Part shown: piece by piece, positions 7,362-14,566 of the stretch
Numbering within the stretch: position 1 is the first letter of the stretch
Layout of the letters: each line of letters begins with the position of its first letter
Assembly (NCBI GenBank): GCA_030544185.1
Contig: JAUNRO010000008.1
Span: 1-21,001, forward strand
Source of the DNA: Propionibacteriaceae bacterium
GTDB lineage: Bacteria > Actinomycetota > Actinomycetes > Propionibacteriales > Propionibacteriaceae
Length of the DNA stretch: 21,001 nt
Direction: 5' to 3'
The notes under the pieces: generated by a model
The model's database searches: none
Seen by the model: only the letters and a program-made list of their open reading frames with translations
Told to the model about the DNA's origin: nothing
Made by a program: the position numbers and the translations under genes

Positions 7362-8093
7362 ATGGGACTGCTCGACCTGTTTCGGCGGAACAAGACGAAG
7401 GACGACATCGCCACCACGCGGTCGGCCCTGCAGGCCGCCCAGGACCCGGACTCCGACGCCCAGGGTGCGGTGTCACGCCTGATCGCGAAGCTGCTGGACA
7501 TCGGCATCGACGGCCGGGGCCCGTTCCCGGGGGCGGCCAAGGTCGCGGAGAAGGCGCGCGGTCACCGTGGCACCTCGTCGCGCGATGTCGAGAAGTCCAT
7601 CGACAGGCTCGTCGGTCAGCACGTCCGCGGTGGCGCGGCGGGTGGATTCGCGACCAGCCTCGGCGGCTTCGTCACGATGCCGGTGGCGGTGCCCGTGAAC
7701 GTATTCGAGTTCTATGTCCAAGCCACGCGCATGGTTGCCGGGATCGCCCATCTGCGCGGCTATGACATCTTGGCCCCCGAGGTCCGCACGGCCGTGCTGC
7801 TCACCCTCATCGGGAACGACGCGACCGAGGTGCTGAAGAAGGCGGGGGTGCCCGCGGGCCCGATCACCGGGGGCGCCGCGACCTCCCTGGTCGTCGGCCG
7901 GCTGCCGAAGTCTGCGCTGATGGTCGTCAACAAGGCCGTCGGGTTCCGGCTCCTGCGCTCGGTCGGGGAGCGGACGCTGACGAAGTTCGGCAAGCTCATC
8001 CCCGTCGCGGGCGGCGTGCTCGGAGCTGCGCTCGACGGATTCCTGATGCGTCAACTCGGCCAGGCTGCCCGCAAGGAGTTCCCGGCCCGCTGA
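7362..8093 (+). CDS. EcsC family protein (243 aa)
   Basis: The protein resembles the EcsC family (named after the third gene of the Bacillus ecs ABC locus), whose biochemical role is not settled. Visible features are an N-terminus GLLDLFRRNKTKDD, a Gly/Ala-rich central part (GGAAGGFATSLGGFVTMPVAVPVN) that could be amphipathic or membrane-associated, and the family-like stretch VNVFEFYVQATRMVAGIAHLRGYD followed by VRTAVLLTLIGNDATEVLKKAG. The C-terminus is Gly/Leu-rich (LIPVAGGVLGAALDGFLMRQLG). I see no signal peptide or Cys. No ABC transporter gene lies next to it. ATG 7362 was chosen for its GGAG site. The perfect 10-bp palindrome GACATATGTC at 7313-7322 is upstream and may be an operator. 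The gene converges with the aldo/keto reductase, with 19 bp between stops. Confidence 0.75.
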   Translation: MGLLDLFRRNKTKDDIATTRSALQAAQDPDSDAQGAVSRLIAKLLDIGIDGRGPFPGAAKVAEKARGHRGTSSRDVEKSIDRLVGQHVRGGAAGGFATSLGGFVTMPVAVPVNVFEFYVQATRMVAGIAHLRGYDILAPEVRTAVLLTLIGNDATEVLKKAGVPAGPITGGAATSLVVGRLPKSALMVVNKAVGFRLLRSVGERTLTKFGKLIPVAGGVLGAALDGFLMRQLGQAARKEFPAR

Positions 8094-8112
8094 CCACGGC
8101 GCCGCAGGCGGC

Positions 8113-9108
8113 TCAGTAGCGCCCACCCATGGCCGGCGGCAGCCCGTCGAGCTCGGCGAGGTCCTCGGGGCTGAGCTGGACTGTCAGCGCCGCCAGGTTG
8201 GCCTGGAGATTCGCGGACTTGGTGGTCCCGGGGATCGGGATCACGTGCTCACCTTGGGCGAGGACCCAGGCGAGCGCGATCGCAGCAGGTGTGACGCCGT
8301 GACGATCGGCGACCCGGCGTACGCCCTCGACGATCGCCTGGTTCGCCTGCGCCGCGTCACCGGTCCAGCGGCCCAGCTGCGTGCGGAAGTCGCCCGCCTT
8401 GAGGTCGCCGACCGAGACGCGGCCGGTGAGGAAGCCGCGGCCGAGCGGGGAGAAGGGCACGAAGATCGCCTGGTGCTCAGCAGTCCAGGCCAGCAGGTCG
8501 CCGGCCTCGGCACCGTCCGCGGTCCGGCCGCTGCCCGCCGCATCGCGGGCCCACAGCGAGAACTCGGACTGGATCGCTGCGACCGGATGAATCGCCTGGG
8601 CCGTCGCGGCCTGGTCGACCGAGACCTCGCTCAGCCCGGCGGCGCGGATCTTGCCGGCGTGGGCGAGCTCGGCGTACGTCCCCCAGGTCTCCTCCAGCGG
8701 GACCTCAGGGTCCACGCGGTGCAGATAATAGAGGTCGATCACATCGACGCCGAGGCGCTGCAGGGAGGCATCGCACGCGGCGCGGATGTGGTCGGGGCGA
8801 CCGTTGCGCGTCATCACGATCTTGCCGTCGACGATGTTGCCGACGAAACCGCCCTTGGTCGCGACCACCGGTGCGGCACCGGACTCGGCGAGCGCGCGCC
8901 CGACGACCTGCTCGTTGTGCCCGTCCGCATAGGCATCGGCGGTGTCGAGGAAGCTGATCCCACTGTCGAGCGCTTCCCGGATGATGGCGACGCCGGCGTC
9001 GTCGTCGCGGTCCACTGCCCCGACGTATGCCCCACTGATGCCCAAGCAGCCGAAACCGAGGGCGGAGACAGCGGTGTCAAGGGCCGGAATGCGGCGCAGC
9101 GGTGTCAT
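8113..9108 (-). CDS. Aldo/keto reductase (331 aa)
   Basis: NADPH-dependent reductase of the AKR superfamily (TIM barrel), closest in appearance to the YakC/AKR13-like group. The catalytic tetrad is complete: Asp55 and Tyr60 in FLDTADAYADG, Lys85 in VVATKGGF, and His130 in DLYYLHRVDP. Other family markers are ALGFGCLGISGAY at the N-terminus, GKIRAAGLSE, FSPLGRGFLTGR and the NADPH-binding IPGTTKSANLQANLAAL near the C-terminus. I start it at ATG 9108; an in-frame TTG at 9120 would add four residues, and neither has a strong ribosome binding site. Substrate cannot be predicted; these enzymes usually reduce aldehydes and ketones. It is divergent from the RND pump (126-bp gap), an arrangement compatible with shared control, but no regulator gene is present. 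Confidence 0.9.
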   Translation of the reverse strand: MTPLRRIPALDTAVSALGFGCLGISGAYVGAVDRDDDAGVAIIREALDSGISFLDTADAYADGHNEQVVGRALAESGAAPVVATKGGFVGNIVDGKIVMTRNGRPDHIRAACDASLQRLGVDVIDLYYLHRVDPEVPLEETWGTYAELAHAGKIRAAGLSEVSVDQAATAQAIHPVAAIQSEFSLWARDAAGSGRTADGAEAGDLLAWTAEHQAIFVPFSPLGRGFLTGRVSVGDLKAGDFRTQLGRWTGDAAQANQAIVEGVRRVADRHGVTPAAIALAWVLAQGEHVIPIPGTTKSANLQANLAALTVQLSPEDLAELDGLPPAMGGRY

Positions 9109-9221
9109 GTCCCGACTCAATCACACCCCCGCGCAGGTGGACCAGAGCGGTGGTGTCAGGCCGGGTGATTAGTGTTGACGACGGCGCCTTTGATTGCAGG
9201 AGCGATCAGTGCCCGCGGAAC

Positions 9222-9226
9222 AGGAG
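9222..9226 (+). promoter_or_regulatory. Ribosome binding site fixing the RND transporter start
   Basis: AGGAG with an 8-nt spacer to ATG 9235. The open frame extends 21 codons further upstream to a GTG at 9172, but homologous RND sequence begins at MVGLTRISLANRA, so the site supports 9235. Confidence 0.75.
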
Positions 9227-9234
9227 AGAAGCGC

Positions 9235-12200
9235 ATGGTCGGCCTCACCCGGATCAGCTTGGCGAACCGCGCCGTGGTCATGCTGATCTCCCTGATCATC
9301 GTGGGGTTCGGCGTCTTCACAGCGACCACGTTGAAGCAGGAGATCTTTCCCTCGCTGACCATCCCGGGCGCGAGCGTGGTCTCGGTCTATCCGGGCGCAT
9401 CGGCCGGCACCATCGAGCGCGATGTGACCCGGCCCGTCGAGGACGCGGTGAAGGGCGTGCAAGGCATCACCAAGGTCAGCTCGGTCTCCGCGACGAATAT
9501 GTCGCAGGTCCAGGTGGAGTGGGACTTCGGCGAGAACACCAACGACATGGAGGCCAAGGTCCGCTCGGCCGTGGCCGGCGTCCAATCGGGGCTGCCGACC
9601 GATGTCACCCCGCGGGTGAGCGTGGGAAGTCTGGATCAACTCCCGGTGCTCCTCATGGCGGTGTCCTCCGACAAGGAGCCCGAGGCGCTCGCGGAGGATC
9701 TGCAGACGATCGCGCTGCCGCGGCTGAACTCCCTGCCGGGTGTCCGGGACGCCACCGTCACCGGCGAGCAAGCCCGCCATGTCGTCATCACCACCCGCCA
9801 GGACGACCTCGATGAGCGGCGGGTCGAGGCGAGCCAGATCCCCCAGCTGATCCAGGCCCACCGCTCGGTGGTCCCGGGGGGCCAGATCAACCAGAACGGC
9901 CAGGAGGTCACCGTCCAGGTCGGCAGCACCCTCGACTCGCTGGACACGATCCGGGCCATCCGGCTGCAGGGTGCCGACGGCCCCGTGCCGCTGGGTGAGG
10001 TGGCCGAGGTCGCCGACGTGCCGGTCGAGGCGACCGCCATCTCCCGGGTGAACGGCGAGCCCTCCCTGACCCTGTCGATCACCAAGACGCTCGACGCCAA
10101 CACCGTGACGGTCGCGCACGCCGTCCATGACGAACTGCCCGGGATCGGCCGCGAGATCGGGGGCAATACGACGTTCGCGACGGTGTTCGACCAGTCGCCG
10201 TGGATCGAGCAGTCGGTGCACGACCTCACGACCGAGGGCGGGCTCGGCCTCGCGATGGCCGTCCTGGTGATCCTGCTGTTCCTCCGCTCGGCGCGCTCGA
10301 CGATCATCACCGCAATCTCGATCCCGTTGTCGTTGTTGTTCGCGGTCATCGCGCTCTATTGGGCCGACTATTCGCTCAACCTGCTCACCCTGTCGGGGCT
10401 GACGGTGGCAGTCGGCCGGGTCGTCGACGACTCGATCGTGGTGATCGAGAACATCGAGCGGCACGCGGGACTGGGGGAGGAGTTCGGGGTTCCGTTGATC
10501 GTGCGGGCCGTGCGCGAGGTCGCCGCGGCCGTCATCGCCTCGACAGCCACCGCCGTGGCGGTGTTCCTGCCGCTCGGCATCGTCGGTGGCATGGCGGGCG
10601 AACTGTTCCGGCCCTTCGCGCTGACGGTGGCCGTCGCGCTGGTCGCGTCGCTCGCCGTGGCGCTGGCGGTGGTGCCCGTGCTGGCCTATTGGTTCATGCG
10701 CCCCAACCGCAAGCGCCGCGAGCAGCTGGCCGCCGGGCCCGCGCGCGAGTCGCACGAGGCCGCCGAGACCGGCCTGCAGCGGTCCTATCTGCCGGCGCTG
10801 CGCTGGGCGCTGCGGCGCCCGGTGGTCACGCTCGTGATCGCCGGGCTGGTGTTCGCCGGCACCATGGCCGGGGCGACCCTGCTGAAGACGGACTTCCTCG
10901 GCGACACCGGCGACACCTCGCTGTCGGTGCGCCAGACGCTTCCGGTCGGCACCTCCTTGGCCGAGACCGACGCCGCGGCACAGCGCGTGGAGGGCGTGCT
11001 CGCCGGCGATCCGGCCGTCGAGACCTATTCGACCTCGGTCGGCTCGGGAGGCTTCGAGGCCCAGTTCACCGGCGGCGGCGGGGAGTCGAACAAGGCCGAT
11101 ATCTCGGTGACCCTCGTCCCGGGATCGTCCGGCCGCGAAGCCGCTGATCGGATCCGGGCCGAGCTCGAGGGCCGCGCCGACGTCGGCGAGATCGAGGTGA
11201 TCACCGCCGGCGGCGCGACGGGCAGCCAGGACCTCGCGGTCCAGGTGACCGGCCGGGACGAAGAGACCCTGCGGCGAGGTGCCGACCAGGTGACCCGGAT
11301 GATGCAGGAGCACACCGGTCTGAGTCAGGTGCAGTCCGACCTGGCCGAGCGGCGCCCGGTGCTGCAGGTCAACGTGCGGCCGGCCGATGCCGCCGCAGCC
11401 GGCATGAACCAGGGCACGATCGGGCCGGCAGTGCTGCAGGCCATGCGGGGGACACCGCTGGGTGAGGTCACGGTCGACGGCCGGACCCAGGAGCTCACGC
11501 TGCGGTCACGGGAGCCGGTCACCACCAAGGACGAGCTCGAGAATCTCGAGCTGCCGGTCACCCAGAAACAGACGATGGATGAGCAGCAGCGGCTGACCGA
11601 CGAGCTCCAGGCCGACCAGGATGCGGAGTCCGATCGCCAGGTTGCCCAGGCGGAGGAGCAGTTCGACGAGCAGGAGCAGCAGCTGCGTGACCAGCGCGCG
11701 GAGCTGCAGGAGCAGCTGGCGGAGCTCGTCGACCAGATCGCTCAGCTCGAGGCGGCGCCACTCACGGCCGCGGGCATGGGCGGCGCTGCCGGCGCGCTGG
11801 GCCCGGGGGGCGCCGGTGGCATCCCGCCGGGCATGCCGATCGACCCCGCCCAGGCCGCGGCGGCGCAGGCCCAGGCCGAGCAGGCCGCGCTCGCCCAGGC
11901 CCGGGCCCAGCGCGACGCCCAGCTCGAGCAGCTCCGCGAGACTCGCGACCGGCTGCGCGAGCAGCTCACCGCTCTCGACGAGTCCGCGGCCAACCTCCAG
12001 CAGTCCCGCCGCGACGCCGCTGCCCAGCGCGCCCGCGCCGCGGACATGCAGGAGCGCAGCGAGGCGATCCGGGAGGCCACCGGCAGCCCGGTCGTGCTGT
12101 CGGAGGTCGCGGATGTGGTCGAAGTGCCGAGCGATGCCACGATCCGCCGCGTGGACGGCGAACGGGCCGTGACCGTCACCGCGGCGATGACCGGCGACGA

Positions 12201-12921
12201 TCTCGGCGCGGCGACCGCGACCCTGCAGGACGGCCTCGACACCCTCGACCTGCCGGCCGGCGTCGAGGTCGCGATCGGCGGCGTGTCCAGCGACCAGGCC
12301 GAGGCGTTCAACCAGCTCTGGTTGGCCATGGGCGTGGCGATCGCCCTCGTCTATCTCGTGATGGTGGCAACGTTCCGGTCGCTGGTGCAGCCGCTGATCC
12401 TGCTGATCTCGGTGCCGTTCGCCGCCACCGGCGCGATCGGTTTGCTGCTGATCACCGACACCGCGCTCGGCATCGCGTCGATGATCGGCCTGCTGATGCT
12501 GATCGGCATCGTCGTGACGAATGCGATCGTGCTGATCGACCTGATCAACCAATACCGCGAGCAGGGCGCGGACCTCACAGACGCGATCATCCACGGCTCC
12601 CGCCTGCGGTTGCGCCCGATCATCATGACGGCACTCGCGACGATCATGGCTCTGGTGCCGATGGCGATCGGGATCACCGGCGGCGGCGTCTTCATCTCCA
12701 TGTCACTGGCCATCGTCGTGATCGGTGGTCTGGTGTCGTCGACCGCGCTCACGCTGATCCTCGTGCCGGTGCTCTATCTCCTGGTGGAGAACCTCAAGGA
12801 GCGGATCGGCACGCGCGGCCAGCGGCCGAAGGACAACGCCGACGACGAGGAGACCGCCGACCTCGACACCATGCTCGACGGACCTGATCCCGGAGAGGAA
12901 CCCGCGCCGAACCCGGCCTGA
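9235..12921 (+). CDS. RND superfamily efflux transporter with inserted coiled-coil hairpin (1228 aa)
   Basis: Proton-driven efflux permease of the AcrB/SwrC-like (HAE) branch of RND. The N-terminal ISLANRAVVMLISLIIV and TTLKQEIFPSLTIPG segments are typical. TM1 is at about 13-33; a first extracytoplasmic porter domain follows; TM2-6 cover about 335-485, with the TM4 proton-relay pair Asp398-Asp399 in GRVVDDSIVVIEN; TM7 is at about 535-553; a second porter domain follows; TM8-12 run from about 1025 on. The TM10 position of AcrB Lys940 is Thr1095 (GIVVTNAIVLIDL). Family members are about 1030-1070 aa. The excess sits at about 777-949: a Gln/Glu/Ala-rich helix with Leu817/824/831/838 in heptads, a Gly/Pro hinge (about 841-872), and a second helix with Leu900/907/914/921. 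It interrupts the docking-like subdomain between LENLELPV and GSPVVLSEVADV. No membrane-fusion-protein or regulator gene is adjacent. The substrate is unknown; SwrC of Bacillus exports surfactin. Confidence 0.92.
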   Translation: MVGLTRISLANRAVVMLISLIIVGFGVFTATTLKQEIFPSLTIPGASVVSVYPGASAGTIERDVTRPVEDAVKGVQGITKVSSVSATNMSQVQVEWDFGENTNDMEAKVRSAVAGVQSGLPTDVTPRVSVGSLDQLPVLLMAVSSDKEPEALAEDLQTIALPRLNSLPGVRDATVTGEQARHVVITTRQDDLDERRVEASQIPQLIQAHRSVVPGGQINQNGQEVTVQVGSTLDSLDTIRAIRLQGADGPVPLGEVAEVADVPVEATAISRVNGEPSLTLSITKTLDANTVTVAHAVHDELPGIGREIGGNTTFATVFDQSPWIEQSVHDLTTEGGLGLAMAVLVILLFLRSARSTIITAISIPLSLLFAVIALYWADYSLNLLTLSGLTVAVGRVVDDSIVVIENIERHAGLGEEFGVPLIVRAVREVAAAVIASTATAVAVFLPLGIVGGMAGELFRPFALTVAVALVASLAVALAVVPVLAYWFMRPNRKRREQLAAGPARESHEAAETGLQRSYLPALRWALRRPVVTLVIAGLVFAGTMAGATLLKTDFLGDTGDTSLSVRQTLPVGTSLAETDAAAQRVEGVLAGDPAVETYSTSVGSGGFEAQFTGGGGESNKADISVTLVPGSSGREAADRIRAELEGRADVGEIEVITAGGATGSQDLAVQVTGRDEETLRRGADQVTRMMQEHTGLSQVQSDLAERRPVLQVNVRPADAAAAGMNQGTIGPAVLQAMRGTPLGEVTVDGRTQELTLRSREPVTTKDELENLELPVTQKQTMDEQQRLTDELQADQDAESDRQVAQAEEQFDEQEQQLRDQRAELQEQLAELVDQIAQLEAAPLTAAGMGGAAGALGPGGAGGIPPGMPIDPAQAAAAQAQAEQAALAQARAQRDAQLEQLRETRDRLREQLTALDESAANLQQSRRDAAAQRARAADMQERSEAIREATGSPVVLSEVADVVEVPSDATIRRVDGERAVTVTAAMTGDDLGAATATLQDGLDTLDLPAGVEVAIGGVSSDQAEAFNQLWLAMGVAIALVYLVMVATFRSLVQPLILLISVPFAATGAIGLLLITDTALGIASMIGLLMLIGIVVTNAIVLIDLINQYREQGADLTDAIIHGSRLRLRPIIMTALATIMALVPMAIGITGGGVFISMSLAIVVIGGLVSSTALTLILVPVLYLLVENLKERIGTRGQRPKDNADDEETADLDTMLDGPDPGEEPAPNPA

Positions 12922-12945
12922 GCCGAGCCGGTCGGGGCGGAGTCC

Positions 12946-12951
12946 TACAGT
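12946..12951 (+). promoter_or_regulatory. -10 element of a probable leaderless primase-polymerase promoter
   Basis: TACAGT (TANNNT) ends 7 nt before ATG 12959, the same geometry as at ilvE and the M13 peptidase. An alternative reading uses GGAG at 12939-12942 with GTG 12950 as start, which would add three residues. Confidence 0.45.
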
Positions 12952-12958
12952 GGGCGCC

Positions 12959-13891
12959 ATGGCAACAAGTGCCGCGCCGGCGGCCGAGCTGACCGTGGGC
13001 GAGCGCACGGTGCGGATCAGCAACCCCGACCGGGTCTACTTCGAAGAGCACGGGTGGACCAAGCTCGACATCGCGCATTACTACCTCGCCGTCGGTGACG
13101 GGATCGTCCGCGCCCTGCGGGAGCGCCCGACGATGCTTCACCGGTTCCCGAAGGGGCTGGCGGGTGACAAGGTCCATCAAAAGCGCATCCCCAAGGGTGC
13201 GCCGGACTGGGTCGAGACCGTCGAGCTCTATTTCCCACGCTTCGGCCTGACCGCCGACGAGTTGTGCGTCACCGAGGTCGCCCAGGTGATCTGGGCGGTG
13301 CAGATGTCGACCGTCGAATTCCACCCCTGGAACTCCCGGCGCGGCGCGGTCGAGGAGCCCGACGAGTGGCGGATCGACCTCGATCCGATGCCGGACTGCG
13401 ATTTCGCTGCCGTCCGCCAGGTGGCGGCGGTCGTCCGGGAAGTGCTCGACGAGCTGGGCATCGTGGGCTTCCCGAAGACCTCCGGCGGGCGGGGGCTGCA
13501 TGTCTATGTCCGCATCCGGCCGGACTGGGGCCACGCCGAGGTCCGCCGGGCAGCGCTCGCGTTCGCCAAGGAGGTCGAGCGCCGCGCGCCGGCGGCGGTG
13601 ACCACCGCCTGGTGGCGCAAGGACCGGCCGGCCGATGCGGTGTTCGTGGACTACAACCAGAACGCGCGCGACCACACGATCGCCTCGGCTTATTCCCTGC
13701 GCGGCGTCCCGGGGGCCACCGTCTCGACCCCGGTCACGTGGGACGAGATCGCCGACCTCGATCCGCGGGACTTCACCATCGCCACGGTGCCCGAGCGGTT
13801 CGCGCGCCTCGGCGACCTGCACACCGCTATCGACGACATCGAGCACGGTCTCGAGCCGCTGTTCGAATGGGCGGACCAGGACGGGCTGTGA
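12959..13891 (+). CDS. Stand-alone LigD-type primase-polymerase (PolDom), 310 aa
   Basis: Archaeo-eukaryotic primase-type polymerase homologous to the polymerase domain of LigD, which adds ribonucleotides at broken DNA ends in NHEJ or gap repair. The protein starts with the family pattern TVRISNPDRVYF...TKLDIAHYYLAV. Metal-binding Asp140 and Asp142 lie in RIDLDP, Asp231 in VFVDYNQNARDHTIASAYSLR, and His181 in GGRGLHVYV. It ends after the polymerase domain: no ligase or phosphoesterase domain follows and no ku gene is in the window. It therefore resembles the free-standing PolD1/PolD2-type enzymes of mycobacteria, often auto-annotated as 'non-homologous end-joining DNA ligase'. The stop is followed after one base by the ATG of an MFS remnant (TGACATG), so the two were once probably co-translated. 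GTG 12950 is an alternative start. Confidence 0.9.
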   Translation: MATSAAPAAELTVGERTVRISNPDRVYFEEHGWTKLDIAHYYLAVGDGIVRALRERPTMLHRFPKGLAGDKVHQKRIPKGAPDWVETVELYFPRFGLTADELCVTEVAQVIWAVQMSTVEFHPWNSRRGAVEEPDEWRIDLDPMPDCDFAAVRQVAAVVREVLDELGIVGFPKTSGGRGLHVYVRIRPDWGHAEVRRAALAFAKEVERRAPAAVTTAWWRKDRPADAVFVDYNQNARDHTIASAYSLRGVPGATVSTPVTWDEIADLDPRDFTIATVPERFARLGDLHTAIDDIEHGLEPLFEWADQDGL

Positions 13892-13892
13892 C

Positions 13893-14056
13893 ATGACGTC
13901 TGCGACCCACCCGCCGGACACCACGCGGCCCTGGCTGGCACCGTGGTCCCTGGTCATCGGGTTCATCATGATCCTGGTCGACTCGACGATCGTGTCCATC
14001 GCCACCCCGGCCCTGCTGCGCGGACCGGACGCGGGATCACGACCGTCGTCTGGGTC
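13893..14056 (+). pseudogene. Remnant of a DHA2/EmrB-type MFS transporter (N-terminus only, frameshifted)
   Basis: From ATG 13893 the translation MTSATHPPDTTRPWLAPW, then SLVIGFIMILVDSTIVSIA and TPALLRG, matches the start and TM1 of DHA2-family drug exporters, including the DSTIV motif. Forty-seven codons on, after the codons for Pro-Asp-Ala, two bases (GG, 14034-14035) stand where a codon is expected. The next frame then reads ITTVVWV, which is exactly how these proteins continue. So there is a one-base deletion, and both sides are recognisable. After 14056 the similarity stops, so TM2 to the end (more than 400 codons) are gone. The unshifted frame runs on to 14174 across the rpiB start and is not a plausible protein. 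The gene probably formed an operon with the polymerase upstream. Confidence 0.8.
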
Positions 14057-14107
14057 CCCGATCAGGCGCCACCAGCAACATCCGATCCGACTCCCCAGGA
14101 GAGCTGA

Positions 14108-14566
14108 ATGCGTGTCCACATCGCCACCGATCACGCCGGGTTCGAACTCAAACAGTTCCTCGTCGAGCAGCTGACCAGCGGGGGCTGGGAGGTCGTCGAC
14201 CACGGAGCGCTCGCCTTCGATCCCGAGGACGACTATCCGCGTTGGATCATCCCGTGCGCGCAGGCCTGTGTCGCCGCCGGCGAGCGCGGGATCGTGCTCG
14301 GAGGCTCCGGCAATGGCGAACAGATCGCGGCCAACAAGGTGCCCGGCTGCCGCGCCGCCCTGGCATACTCCTGCGACACCGCCCGCCTGGCCAAAGAGCA
14401 CAACGACGCCCACGTGATCGGCATCGGTGCCCGGATGCACACCCCCGCCGAGGCCTGGGAGATCGTGCAGGCGTTCCTGGCGGCGGAGTTCACCGGGGAG
14501 CACCGGCACATCCGCCGGCTGGACCAGCTCGCCGAGTTCGAACAACACGGAACGATGGCGCCGTGA
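14108..14566 (+). CDS. rpiB: Ribose-5-phosphate isomerase B (RpiB/LacAB family), 152 aa
   Basis: Interconverts ribulose 5-phosphate and ribose 5-phosphate in the pentose phosphate pathway, in the cytoplasm. The N-terminus VHIATDHAGFELK is the family signature. The active-site loop reads LGGSGNGEQIAANKVPG: like M. tuberculosis RpiB it has Gly where E. coli RpiB has its catalytic Cys, and the Glu (residue 71 here, corresponding to Glu75 in the mycobacterial enzyme) is the expected base. AKEHNDAHVIGIGARMHT is the conserved C-terminal part. Length is normal (150-160 aa). AGGAG with a 6-nt spacer precedes the ATG. The stop overlaps the GTG of the DUF445 gene (GTGA), so the two are translationally coupled. 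Upstream lies the debris of an MFS gene. Confidence 0.95.
   Translation: MRVHIATDHAGFELKQFLVEQLTSGGWEVVDHGALAFDPEDDYPRWIIPCAQACVAAGERGIVLGGSGNGEQIAANKVPGCRAALAYSCDTARLAKEHNDAHVIGIGARMHTPAEAWEIVQAFLAAEFTGEHRHIRRLDQLAEFEQHGTMAP

Noticed and set aside
8094..8112. GCCGC/GCGGC inverted repeat between the convergent EcsC-family and aldo/keto reductase genes, as a bidirectional terminator.
   Set aside because: The repeat allows only a 4-bp stem with a 4-nt loop and has no T tract on either strand, which is too weak to call.
9172..9234. Earlier GTG start for the RND transporter.
   Set aside because: Similarity to RND proteins starts at 9235, which has AGGAG at a good distance. The upstream stretch is more likely the promoter and leader (it includes TAGTGT, a possible -10).
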